Source of the DNA: Helicobacteraceae bacterium
GTDB lineage: Bacteria; Campylobacterota; Campylobacteria; Campylobacterales; Sulfurimonadaceae
Reading direction: 5' to 3'
DNA length: 20,554 nucleotides
Assembly (NCBI GenBank): GCA_027084065.1
Contig: JALWLR010000100.1
Span: 1 to 20,554 of the forward strand
Positions within the stretch are counted from its first letter, which is position 1; each line of letters begins with the position of its first letter. Both the position numbers and the translations under genes were made by a program. The notes beneath the pieces were generated by a model. The model made no database searches. It saw nothing but the letters and a program-made list of their open reading frames with translations, and was not told the DNA's origin. This document shows, one piece after another, positions 6,585 through 14,410 of this stretch.

Positions 6585-7892
6585 ATGAAAATCTTTATTT
6601 TTTCTTTTTTTCTATGGAGTACTCTTGCTGCATCACCGTTGCAGCTTATAAAAAAAGGATTACCCGATGCCAATGCAACCCTCCTTGTCATCGGCGGTAT
6701 ACACGGCAATGAACCCGGCGGTTACTTTGCAGCCTCTATTTTAGCGACACACTATAAGATTCTCTCCAATGCCCTATGGATCGTTCCCAATCTCAACCAA
6801 CAAAGTATTCAAGCAAACAAACGTGGAATTCATGGCGATATGAATAGAAAATTTGCCCATATTTCTCCAAAAGATCCGGACTATCCTTATGTGGAAGCTA
6901 TCAAACAGACCATTCTAGCACCGGAAGTCTCACTCATTCTGAACCTGCATGACGGACACGGTTTTTACCGAAAAAAAAACGAAGGGAGTATTTTCAACCC
7001 AAAAGCATGGGGACAAACATGTGTCATAGATCAGTGCCACCTTAATGCACACAACAAGTTTGCAGACCTTGATGCTATTGCAAATAGCGTTAAAGAAAAC
7101 ATAAACAAGAAACTGATCAAAAAGCATCACTCTTTCAATGTCAAAAATACCAATACGAAATTTGATGATGAAGAGATGCAAAACTCCCTAACCTATTTTG
7201 CCATTACTCACAAGAAACCGGCACTTGCTATCGAAACAAGCAAAAATCTTCGCACACTTGAAGAAAAAGTTTTTTATCAGCTTATCGCTATTGAAGAGTT
7301 TATGCGCATAACCGGTATAAAATTTAAAAGAGATTTCCCTATAAATCTCCCTAGTATACGCCAGCTCCTCCATAACCATGGAAAACTACGCATTAATGAT
7401 AATATTATTATAAATTTGTCAAACATCAAAAAAACTTTAAGCTTTATTCCGATAAAATCAGAAGATAACACTTTTTTATTTACACACCCATTGGGAAGTG
7501 TACGAGTGACAAAGAGTAAAACAACTCTTGTTTTCATAGGCAACAAACTTGTAACGACACTCAAACCACAGTTTTTCAAAGATGCGAAAGAGTGCCCAAG
7601 AGAATTTAATGTTTATGAAAACAAGCATCGAAAAACATACCCTGCTGCTTCAGAATTTTTCGTAAAAGACGATTTTAAAATCGAGAAACAAAATGGCATT
7701 CGGGTAAATATTATCGGTTACAGCTCTAAATTCAAAAATGAAAGTGGAGTCGTCGTCAAACGATCCGATTTACAAAAACGCTACGCGATAGATCGAAACA
7801 ATTCTACCTACAGGGTGGAATTTTACAAAGATGGCAGATTCTGTTCAATGAGTCTGGTGCATTTTGAAAAAGGTAAAAAAGACAATGAGTAA
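6585..7892 (+). CDS. pgp1: Peptidoglycan DL-carboxypeptidase, Pgp1/Csd4 type (M14 family)
   Basis: A 435-residue exported zinc carboxypeptidase. The signal peptide is about 1-16. The M14-like domain shows GGIHGNEPGG (37-46) with ligands H40 and E43, the third ligand H122 in NLHDGHGF, and the likely catalytic Glu E217 in ALAIETSK. About 200 further residues form the extra C-terminal region expected of the three-domain Csd4. Csd4/Pgp1 cleave tripeptide stems to dipeptides and are needed for helical shape in H. pylori and C. jejuni. As I recall, H. pylori Csd4 has a Gln at the first ligand position; this protein has His, the standard M14 ligand. It follows pgp2 after 8 bp, without a strong ribosome-binding site, and overlaps the next gene by 8 bp, so coupling is likely. 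Confidence 0.85.
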   Translation: MKIFIFSFFLWSTLAASPLQLIKKGLPDANATLLVIGGIHGNEPGGYFAASILATHYKILSNALWIVPNLNQQSIQANKRGIHGDMNRKFAHISPKDPDYPYVEAIKQTILAPEVSLILNLHDGHGFYRKKNEGSIFNPKAWGQTCVIDQCHLNAHNKFADLDAIANSVKENINKKLIKKHHSFNVKNTNTKFDDEEMQNSLTYFAITHKKPALAIETSKNLRTLEEKVFYQLIAIEEFMRITGIKFKRDFPINLPSIRQLLHNHGKLRINDNIIINLSNIKKTLSFIPIKSEDNTFLFTHPLGSVRVTKSKTTLVFIGNKLVTTLKPQFFKDAKECPREFNVYENKHRKTYPAASEFFVKDDFKIEKQNGIRVNIIGYSSKFKNESGVVVKRSDLQKRYAIDRNNSTYRVEFYKDGRFCSMSLVHFEKGKKDNE

Positions 7893-9420
7893 ACAAAGCG
7901 AACACTCTTTTGCAAACGTGATTTCCATAAACCCTTATACGGGTGAGTTTTACGTCAGCGTATCCAATTTTCTCTCAAAAGAGGATGCTCCTTCCTACGC
8001 AAAAGATCAATTCGCAATCTCCTATCTCAATACACGTAGTTTCATTCATACGCAACTTGCTATTAGTAAAAATATTCCCAATGAAGACATTTATGATGCT
8101 CTATACAGCAAAGCATATGATGAACTCGCACTCGATCAGGCAATCGAATACAAAATTGAAGTCATCGAAGATTTTAACAACCTCGATGAAGAGAATCGCT
8201 ATTTCCATCTCTTCATTGTCGATCCTTCGGAAATCCAAGAAATTTTCAAAAGTGTTATTGGGCGTATCAACTACATTGACATTATACTCCCACAACCCCT
8301 GCTATATAAAACTCTTTACACAAAGGAAATTATCGAAAGCAGTAATGTCGACTGCTTTCTCTACATTGAAGAGCATGACGCCTCATTGACCATTTATAAA
8401 GAAAAAGAGTTTCTCTATACAAAAAGCCTCAAATTTTCTTTTATGGAAATGCATGAGCGCTTCTGCGAAATTCATGGTGAGCGCATAGAGTATGAAGAAT
8501 TTAAAAGTTTCCTAGCTGAAGTCAATCTCAAACATACTCAAAGTAATAAAAAAGAATCTATTATCAAACTCTACAAAGAGCTCTTTGCAACGGTAGGTGA
8601 TGTCATTACCTATGCCAAACGAGCATATGAGTTAGATAAAATAGACAAAATATATGTCGGCTCCTCTTTGTATCTTGAATCGAAAATCGATGAAATCTTA
8701 GAAGCTGAAATTGCTATTAGAGCAGAGACGCTAGAGTTTGACTACGGATTTGAAACAAATGAGCACTATATCGATCAACTCCATCCGCTCATGCATCTCT
8801 ATACGGCCATTCCCGAAGAAGAGCGTTATCCTCTCAATTTTTCAATCTTCCCAAGGCCACCGAAATTTTTTCAAAGAGAAAGCGGTAAAATTATTGCTGT
8901 TACGGCTGCATCACTTATTATTGCTTTTATCTACCCTATTACCTATTGGGTTCTTGCCTATGCACAAGACCTCCAACTTACATTACTGAAAGATAAATAT
9001 AACGAAATTCACAATATTCGAGTTACAAGAGAGGCGACAATCAAAAACAAAAAAGCGGATTTGGAAAAGGTCTCCGCTTTAGTAGCCGAAGAGAAAAAAG
9101 AGTTCGAATCAAAAAAAGCAACCCTTATAAAAATTAAAAATGTCAAAAACAACTACATTATGAAAGCAAAAGTTCTCACGACATTTACAAAAGAGTTAAA
9201 CAAACATAGAGTGAAAGTACAAAACATCCGATATGATGAAACAAATGCAACAAGAACCTTCCAGTTCGATCTTGTAGCATCCAAAAGTATAAAAATAACG
9301 AGACTTCTTAAAGATATTACCAAAAAGTATGAAGACCTTTTTACTTTCGATCTTGAGAAAATCATATATGATCCGGAGCGGCGTCTCTATTTTAGTTCTC
9401 TAAAGGCGACAAAACTATGA
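7885..9420 (+). CDS. mshI: MshI-like inner-membrane platform protein (PilM-PilN/GspL-like fusion)
   Basis: A 511-residue protein. The first 330 residues are cytoplasmic and look like a divergent PilM/GspL actin-like domain (strand/helix pattern ISINPYTGEFYVSVS, VDCFLYIEEHDASLTIY, KIYVGSSLYLESKIDEIL). One membrane segment follows at about 336-358, then a lysine-rich coiled coil (about 363-420) and a small PilN-like periplasmic domain. It would link the cytoplasmic ATPase to the PilO-like protein encoded next. I chose ATG at 7885; a TTG at 7864 is in frame but AAAAAGG (7867-7873) lies just before the ATG. It overlaps pgp1 by 8 bp and its stop overlaps the next start (ATGA). Sequence identity to known families is low; the assignment leans on architecture and gene order. 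Confidence 0.7.
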   Translation: MSKQSEHSFANVISINPYTGEFYVSVSNFLSKEDAPSYAKDQFAISYLNTRSFIHTQLAISKNIPNEDIYDALYSKAYDELALDQAIEYKIEVIEDFNNLDEENRYFHLFIVDPSEIQEIFKSVIGRINYIDIILPQPLLYKTLYTKEIIESSNVDCFLYIEEHDASLTIYKEKEFLYTKSLKFSFMEMHERFCEIHGERIEYEEFKSFLAEVNLKHTQSNKKESIIKLYKELFATVGDVITYAKRAYELDKIDKIYVGSSLYLESKIDEILEAEIAIRAETLEFDYGFETNEHYIDQLHPLMHLYTAIPEEERYPLNFSIFPRPPKFFQRESGKIIAVTAASLIIAFIYPITYWVLAYAQDLQLTLLKDKYNEIHNIRVTREATIKNKKADLEKVSALVAEEKKEFESKKATLIKIKNVKNNYIMKAKVLTTFTKELNKHRVKVQNIRYDETNATRTFQFDLVASKSIKITRLLKDITKKYEDLFTFDLEKIIYDPERRLYFSSLKATKL

Positions 9421-10052
9421 AAAAAATCAATATAGAAGACTATCTCCACGCATTGGACAAACAGCTTCAAGAGAAAACGAAAAAAGATCTCTATATGATC
9501 TATATAATGATTTTTGCAGGGCTGTTTGCATTTTCCTACCTGCTGTTTTGGGATCTCTCTTTACACTCCTTTGAAAGTAAAGTAACAGAGATCAAACAAT
9601 TAAAGCAAAAGATTCATAATGATGAAATTTTTTTACGATACAACACACCTGCTTTGATCGCTTCAATCGATAAAAAAATCAAAGCAAAACAAGAGGAGCT
9701 GATGCGCTATAAAGATTACAACCAATACATAAAAAGCAAAATCGAAGCCATTTCCTTTTTACTTTACGATGAAAGTGTTTGGGGCGAATACATCAACTCT
9801 GTAGACAAAAAGGCCAAACGCTTTGGAGTTCAGATTTTAGAACTCACAAACAAATACAACGATACAGGAGAATCCTTCGGACATGTACTTGACATTACTC
9901 TAACTACAAAAGGGCGCTACAAAAATGTTCTTAAATTTGTCAATGCCTTAGAGCAGAGTGACCTTGTCGTTGATATACATGACATCAACATCTCTGCAGG
10001 TAATTTTCTTCGAAGTGATCTCAACATCTCTGTATGGGGGATAAAATATTGA
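9417..10052 (+). CDS. mshJ: MshJ/PilO-like inner-membrane protein
   Basis: A 211-residue bitopic protein: a short charged cytoplasmic N-terminus, one membrane segment at about 25-46 (MIYIMIFAGLFAFSYLLFW), a periplasmic coiled coil (about 50-110), and a C-terminal alpha/beta domain of the PilO/GspM ferredoxin-like kind, with the typical FGHVLDITLTTKGRYKNVL...FVNALE and ending in ISVWGIKY. In type IV pilus and MSHA systems such a protein pairs with PilN/MshI and connects to the PilP/MshK-like protein. It overlaps the preceding gene by ATGA and the following by TTGA, so the three products would be made together. AAAGG (9402-9406) is a plausible ribosome-binding site. Confidence 0.75.
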   Translation: MKKINIEDYLHALDKQLQEKTKKDLYMIYIMIFAGLFAFSYLLFWDLSLHSFESKVTEIKQLKQKIHNDEIFLRYNTPALIASIDKKIKAKQEELMRYKDYNQYIKSKIEAISFLLYDESVWGEYINSVDKKAKRFGVQILELTNKYNDTGESFGHVLDITLTTKGRYKNVLKFVNALEQSDLVVDIHDINISAGNFLRSDLNISVWGIKY

Positions 10053-10504
10053 AAAAGATTACGACAACACTGCTTCTGTCATCTTTGCTTTTTGCCGCGA
10101 ACAACGATCTTGATCTTTCATGGGTCGATCAGCAAATCGAAGCAATTCAAAAGCCGCGTGTGGGTGTGAGTTACAGAGAAATCTCTTTACTGAAAGATCC
10201 TTTCATATTTCTTAGTCCTAAAGAAGAGAAGAAAAAAGAGAACAAGTCCCAAACACGTCCGACAATCGTTTCCAAAAGCGTAACAAATAAAGCGGCTCAA
10301 GTTATAACACCAAGAGTGAGACACAACTCTACTTTTGAGCTTAAGGCAATTGTAAACGACAGAGCACTCATCAACGAAAAATGGTATCGTATCGGCGATA
10401 CGATTGGTTCTTACAAAGTCATCAAGATTGACTTTACGACGGTCGTTCTCAAAAATGCCCATAAAAAAGTCGTTTTAACAACCTATACGAAAAAAAAACC
10501 TTAA
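10049..10504 (+). CDS. mshK: MshK/PilP/GspC-like periplasmic protein
   Basis: A 151-residue exported protein. I place the start at TTG 10049, giving MKK, a hydrophobic signal sequence (TLLLSSLLFAA) and a cut near residue 17; GGGGGA (10036-10041) is 7 nt upstream. An ATG at 10034 in the same frame would add five residues but has no suitable ribosome-binding site. The middle is lysine/glutamate-rich and probably flexible (about 55-85). The C-terminal domain (about 93-148, FELKAIVNDRALINEKWYRIGD...YKVIKI...VVLKN) has the short all-beta pattern of PilP, MshK and the GspC HR domain, which contacts the secretin N-domains. Its position directly before the secretin gene fits that role. Confidence 0.72.
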   Translation: MKKITTTLLLSSLLFAANNDLDLSWVDQQIEAIQKPRVGVSYREISLLKDPFIFLSPKEEKKKENKSQTRPTIVSKSVTNKAAQVITPRVRHNSTFELKAIVNDRALINEKWYRIGDTIGSYKVIKIDFTTVVLKNAHKKVVLTTYTKKKP

Positions 10505-10516
10505 TAGGACACACAC

Positions 10517-12157
10517 ATGAAAAAGATAAAACTAAAACTCTTTAACATTCTCTTTCTCACAACGACAATGTTCACATACGCTCAGGCGGATTGCTCTTAC
10601 GAGCTTTTTAGCATTAGCTCTACAAGAGATACTAAGATCATCGACCTTGTTGAACAGCTTAGTGACCAATGTGAATTCAGCATCGTTATTACCGATCCAA
10701 ATGCACAGCAGTTTCTCAACAAAACGCTCAATAAAACACATATCAGAAACCTGACGTTAGAAGAAGTGCTTCATTTGATACTTGAAGAGAACAATTTAGC
10801 ATACAAGCTTGAAGATAATATGCTAAAAATTTCCTATCTCAAAACGAAAACATTTGCAATAGACTATATGATTTCCAAAAGAAAAGGAAGCGGTTCTACC
10901 GACATTACGCTCAGCTCTCAAACTTCCAATCAGCTCAGTGGAACGACAAGCTCAAGTATGAGTGGCATGGGTAGTAGCACCGGTGAAATGATGGGAGCTT
11001 CTAGTGGTGTCGATACACAATCAGGTGTGAAAATAGAATCAACAGATGAAGTAAAGTTTTGGGAAGAGCTCGACAAAGAGCTTCAAAGTGTTATCAACCG
11101 TCCTGAAGACCTCTATAAAGCAGAGCCCCCAATCATCAATAAAAATGCCGGTCTTATAACAGTTACAGCGACACAAAAACAGATTGAGCGAATTGCGAAC
11201 TATCTCAAACAGCTTCAAGAAAAGATGCATAAACAGGTACTTATCGATGTGCAAATTCTCTCTGTCACAATGAGTCAAGGTAAAACGACAGGTATTGACT
11301 GGTCGCAACTCTATAAACTTCAAAATATCGAGCTCAGTGTACACAGACTTAACTCGAAAAATGTCTCAAAATTTGAAAATGGAACTATAACAGAAGGGGT
11401 CTACAACGGTTTTCACGACGTTCAGCAGCTTGTCAGTATCAAAGCCGGAGGCAGTCTTAACGAAGTTATCAAATTTTTACAAACCCAAGGGGACGTAACG
11501 GCACTTTCTAATCCAAAAGTTTTGACGCTCAACAATCAGCCGGCACTTATAACAGTCGGTACAGAGTACTTTTACAAAATCCAACAATCTACAAATCAGC
11601 AAGGATCGACAGGCGGCGTTGTCGCAACGACACAAAACGACGCTATTCAGTCTGTCTTTGCCGGGGTACTTTTGGATATTACTCCAGAAATAGCCGATGA
11701 TGGCTCCATAACGCTCAAAATCAATCCTTCCTTGTCACAAACTAGTCAGGATATGTCACAAACGACCTCTAGCGAAAGGACTATGCCACCCGATCTTGAT
11801 CGCCGTCAACTCTCTTCAGTGGTAACTGTAAAAGATGGTAGCCGTATCATTTTAGGAGGCCTTATCAACACACGAACAACGATAGACTCCAATAAAATCC
11901 CTATTCTTGGAGATATTCCTGTTATAGACACCCTTTTTAAGTATGAAAACAAAGTGAAACAGACACAAGAGCTCGTTATAATTATACAGCCCCATATTAT
12001 TAAAAAAGATGAGAAGAAACTCTCACTTAAAGATTTAGGATATGAGGGACTAAACGACGCACTTCTCTATGGCACATACAAAAAGACCTCAAAAGCTAAA
12101 AAAGGTTCAAAAACCAAGGTTGAAAAAAAGAAAAAAAGCGAGGAAAATGTACAATAA
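10517..12157 (+). CDS. mshL: MshL-type secretin, outer-membrane channel
   Basis: A 546-residue exported secretin. The signal peptide is about 1-24. Residues 30-110 form an N0/STN-like domain, followed by a Ser/Gly/Met-rich low-complexity segment (about 123-170), an N1-type domain (about 205-240), and the secretin domain (about 240-495) with LSNPKVLTLNNQPA, the VGTEYFYKI strand, and the C-terminal signature VTVKDGSRIILGGLI...IPILGDIPVIDTLF and ELVIIIQPHII. The last 45 residues are lysine-rich. A ring of about 12-15 copies forms the outer-membrane gate for a pilus or secreted substrate. Cys26 and Cys52 could form a disulfide. The sequence before Cys26 (AQAD) is not a lipobox. AGGA (10506-10509) is 7 nt before ATG. 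Gene order identifies it as MshL rather than PilQ or GspD. Confidence 0.92.
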   Translation: MKKIKLKLFNILFLTTTMFTYAQADCSYELFSISSTRDTKIIDLVEQLSDQCEFSIVITDPNAQQFLNKTLNKTHIRNLTLEEVLHLILEENNLAYKLEDNMLKISYLKTKTFAIDYMISKRKGSGSTDITLSSQTSNQLSGTTSSSMSGMGSSTGEMMGASSGVDTQSGVKIESTDEVKFWEELDKELQSVINRPEDLYKAEPPIINKNAGLITVTATQKQIERIANYLKQLQEKMHKQVLIDVQILSVTMSQGKTTGIDWSQLYKLQNIELSVHRLNSKNVSKFENGTITEGVYNGFHDVQQLVSIKAGGSLNEVIKFLQTQGDVTALSNPKVLTLNNQPALITVGTEYFYKIQQSTNQQGSTGGVVATTQNDAIQSVFAGVLLDITPEIADDGSITLKINPSLSQTSQDMSQTTSSERTMPPDLDRRQLSSVVTVKDGSRIILGGLINTRTTIDSNKIPILGDIPVIDTLFKYENKVKQTQELVIIIQPHIIKKDEKKLSLKDLGYEGLNDALLYGTYKKTSKAKKGSKTKVEKKKKSEENVQ

Positions 12158-12974
12158 CATTTTTAAAAACTCTAAAGAGGTTTTTACAGACACCGTCGAC
12201 GCAAAAGATTATGTCCAACTTGACAGAGTCGCTTCTATCTATGCATCACTGAAAAAGTCTGTTAAAAAACCTCTTAAAATGATTTTGTTGTATGGAAAAC
12301 CGGGAACGGGGAAAAGCATGTTTTTGGCAAAGCTCTACCAAGATATTTCCAAAAGCTACCCTGTTTATCTCTATAGTACTCCTATTTTAGATGATAGAGA
12401 GTTTTTCACTACATTAGCAAAAGACATCTACAAAGTCCAATACACCGGAGAACTCAACTTTACACAGTTTATGAAAATTGTGGAACAAAACTCTCAAAAT
12501 ATTTCCGAAGAGAATAAAAATGTTCCAATTATTCTGCTTGATGAAGCACAACTCTATTCCCAACAGCAAATGGAAAAAATCCGTCTACTTTCCGATACGA
12601 GAAAACTGAAATTTGTCATTACACTGCATAAAACGGAAAAAGAGGATATCATTGCAAAAGAGCATTTTCAGACAAGAATATGGGAAAGCATCGAGCTTGC
12701 CAATGCCACCCAAAGTGAGTTAAAAATCTATATCCAAAAAAAACTGATGAAAGCGAATTTTTTCGACACGGCAAATATGTTTCATAACAAAAATATAGCT
12801 CTTATCTATAAAATAACAAAAGGGAACTACCGAGATACAAACAAACTACTTTATACACTCTTTGAAATATATCACTGGTACGCTAAAAACGACCCGTCGA
12901 AAATCAAGTTCTCACGTATATCGAACAAACACATCGAAATGGCGGGACTTGCTACAGGACTGATACATGAATAA
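12147..12974 (+). CDS. mshM: MshM/ExeA-like AAA ATPase
   Basis: A 275-residue P-loop ATPase with Walker A GKPGTGKS (50-57) and Walker B IILLDEAQ (128-135), followed by a sensor-like strand KFVITLHK and a C-terminal helical lid with KGNYRDTNKLLYTLFE. The family (ExeA, MshM, GspA-like) is thought to help secretins or pili pass or assemble through peptidoglycan. No extra C-terminal peptidoglycan-binding domain and no membrane segment are present, so it is cytosolic as encoded. The longer reading frame from 12069 would add 26 lysine/arginine-rich residues that merely shadow the mshL tail; AGGA (12141-12144) supports ATG at 12147. It overlaps mshL by 11 bp and the next gene by 8 bp. Confidence 0.85.
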   Translation: MYNNIFKNSKEVFTDTVDAKDYVQLDRVASIYASLKKSVKKPLKMILLYGKPGTGKSMFLAKLYQDISKSYPVYLYSTPILDDREFFTTLAKDIYKVQYTGELNFTQFMKIVEQNSQNISEENKNVPIILLDEAQLYSQQQMEKIRLLSDTRKLKFVITLHKTEKEDIIAKEHFQTRIWESIELANATQSELKIYIQKKLMKANFFDTANMFHNKNIALIYKITKGNYRDTNKLLYTLFEIYHWYAKNDPSKIKFSRISNKHIEMAGLATGLIHE

Positions 12975-13848
12975 CGTACGAGAGCTAGAGCGACGCTGGA
13001 TACGCTATAAAATTAAACAGTACCTACCCTATACACTCTTGATTGTAAGTCTTATGATAGTCTCTGTCATTATCTTTTCACTTACTTCCTTAGATAAAAA
13101 AGCCAAAAAAGAAGAGACCGCCTCCGTTCATAAGCAAAAAGAGCAAAAAGCTCAAAGTAGAGTACAAAAAGTAGCAGTCACAAAGCCAATTGTAAAAACT
13201 AAACAAAAAACTCCAAAAAGTAGCTCTTTACCTAGCTTATCTCCTACAAGCAAAATGCTTCCAAGCAAGAAAGAAAGTACCTCTACAAAACAAGCCATAT
13301 CGTTGGAAAAACGTACAAAACCGCTTGAGCCATCAATGGATTTTTTAAACAAAATGAAAAAAAACTCCATTTTCCCGCAAGAAAAAACACTTCAACAAAA
13401 CCCAATAACATCATCTAGGCATGATTCTTATATTGCGCGTAGCAAAAAGGAGTATACTTCTACAAAAAGCGCTGTTTCTCCTAAGCCTAAAACAGTAAAG
13501 CTACAAAAACAAGCTCCAAAAGTTACAATAAAAGTAAAAAAGACATCCAAAAAAGAGTTAGAAGAGATAATCAAACGTTTCAAAAAAAACAACAACCCGC
13601 GTCTTGGTGTTTTCATAGCAAGAAAGTATTATGAAATGGGCGATTACAGTAAAGCCTACAACTATGCCCTGCTAACCAACCAAATAGACAGCTCATTGGA
13701 AGATAGTTGGATAATTTTCGCAAAATCTCTTGTCAAACTCGGAGAAAAGGAGCGGGCAGTAAAAACATTGCAGCTTTATATTAAGACATCTCATTCCAAC
13801 AAAGCCCAGCTTCTTTTAAACAACATTTTACGAGGAAAATTCAAATGA
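12967..13848 (+). CDS. mshN: MshN-like TPR protein
   Basis: A 293-residue bitopic protein. A short basic N-terminus precedes one membrane segment (about 20-41, LPYTLLIVSLMIVSVIIFSL). Residues 43-190 are Lys/Ser/Thr/Gln-rich and probably disordered, able to span the periplasm or the cell wall. The C-terminus (about 195-290) forms TPR-like helical pairs (LGVFIARKYYEMGDYSKAYNYALL; SWIIFAKSLVKLGEKERAVKTLQLYI). The layout is that of MshN in Vibrio, which lies between mshM and mshE as here. The linker contains an imperfect internal repeat, SKKE-S/Y-TSTK, at 100-112 and 159-171. AGGA (12956-12959) lies 7 nt before ATG, which overlaps the end of mshM by 8 bp. Confidence 0.78.
   Translation: MNNVRELERRWIRYKIKQYLPYTLLIVSLMIVSVIIFSLTSLDKKAKKEETASVHKQKEQKAQSRVQKVAVTKPIVKTKQKTPKSSSLPSLSPTSKMLPSKKESTSTKQAISLEKRTKPLEPSMDFLNKMKKNSIFPQEKTLQQNPITSSRHDSYIARSKKEYTSTKSAVSPKPKTVKLQKQAPKVTIKVKKTSKKELEEIIKRFKKNNNPRLGVFIARKYYEMGDYSKAYNYALLTNQIDSSLEDSWIIFAKSLVKLGEKERAVKTLQLYIKTSHSNKAQLLLNNILRGKFK
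13264..13479 (+). repeat. Imperfect internal repeat in the mshN linker
   Basis: Two 39-bp units (13264-13302 and 13441-13479) encode SKKESTSTKQAIS and SKKEYTSTKSAVS, 10 of 13 residues identical, separated by 46 residues. The DNA copies have diverged at many positions, including third codon positions, so the duplication is old or the motif is maintained at the protein level. Confidence 0.7.
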
Positions 13849-14399
13849 AACCTACTCTTTATTTCATACTCCTTTTCAGCCCCGCACTGCTTTTTGGAGC
13901 TAATGTAAAACAAAGAATGTTCGACCTTTATGAAAATGAACGTTATGAAGATGTCTGTAACCTTGGTTTTCATAATTTCGGTCGCTATATAAAAGATGAA
14001 GATTTTTTATCTTTGTATGCTTTTGGATGTTTGAAGTCAGACTTCATAGACAGACTCTCCCTTCCTATAAGCTTGTTGAAGTACTCACGTGAAGCAAGAG
14101 CAAATTCTGCCTATTTTTCCGTTATACTTATGCAAAAAAAACTACTCTACCATGCTCTTGTAGACAACTATCCTCTTCAAAAGTACAAAGTCCCGACAAC
14201 CGACTATATCCTCTCTAAAATTTTCGACTACTACGTAGCTCTTGGAAAGCATAATCCACGAAACTTTTATCTATTTAATGACGAGAACAATAAAAAACTC
14301 TCCTATAAACTCTACCTTGTAAAAGATGAAGTACCTTATAAAATGGTTATAGAGGAGTATTACGACGATACTTTAGTCAAAAAGCATACTTACTGGTAG
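13845..14399 (+). CDS. Exported protein of unknown function in the msh cluster
   Basis: A 184-residue protein with a clear signal peptide (about 1-19, LLFGA-NV) that I do not recognise. The mature part begins with helices that look like one or two TPR-type repeats (RMFDLYENERYEDVCNLGFHNFGRY; FLSLYAFGCLKSDFIDRL), each carrying one cysteine (C38 and C62), possibly a disulfide. The C-terminal 60 residues appear to be beta-rich and aromatic, ending KKHTYW. It sits exactly between mshN and mshE, starting inside the mshN stop (ATGA) with GAGGA 8 nt upstream, and is followed by mshE after 11 bp. A periplasmic accessory of the pilus machine is a reasonable inference from context; nothing in the sequence proves it. 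Confidence 0.75.
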   Translation: MKPTLYFILLFSPALLFGANVKQRMFDLYENERYEDVCNLGFHNFGRYIKDEDFLSLYAFGCLKSDFIDRLSLPISLLKYSREARANSAYFSVILMQKKLLYHALVDNYPLQKYKVPTTDYILSKIFDYYVALGKHNPRNFYLFNDENNKKLSYKLYLVKDEVPYKMVIEEYYDDTLVKKHTYW

Positions 14400-14410
14400 G
14401 AATAAAAAAG

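Noticed and set aside
7943..8389. 148-codon plus-strand open frame inside mshI
   Set aside because: It lies in another frame of the mshI coding region, is Ser/Thr/Leu-rich and matches no family; the mshI frame has the sensible domain pattern.
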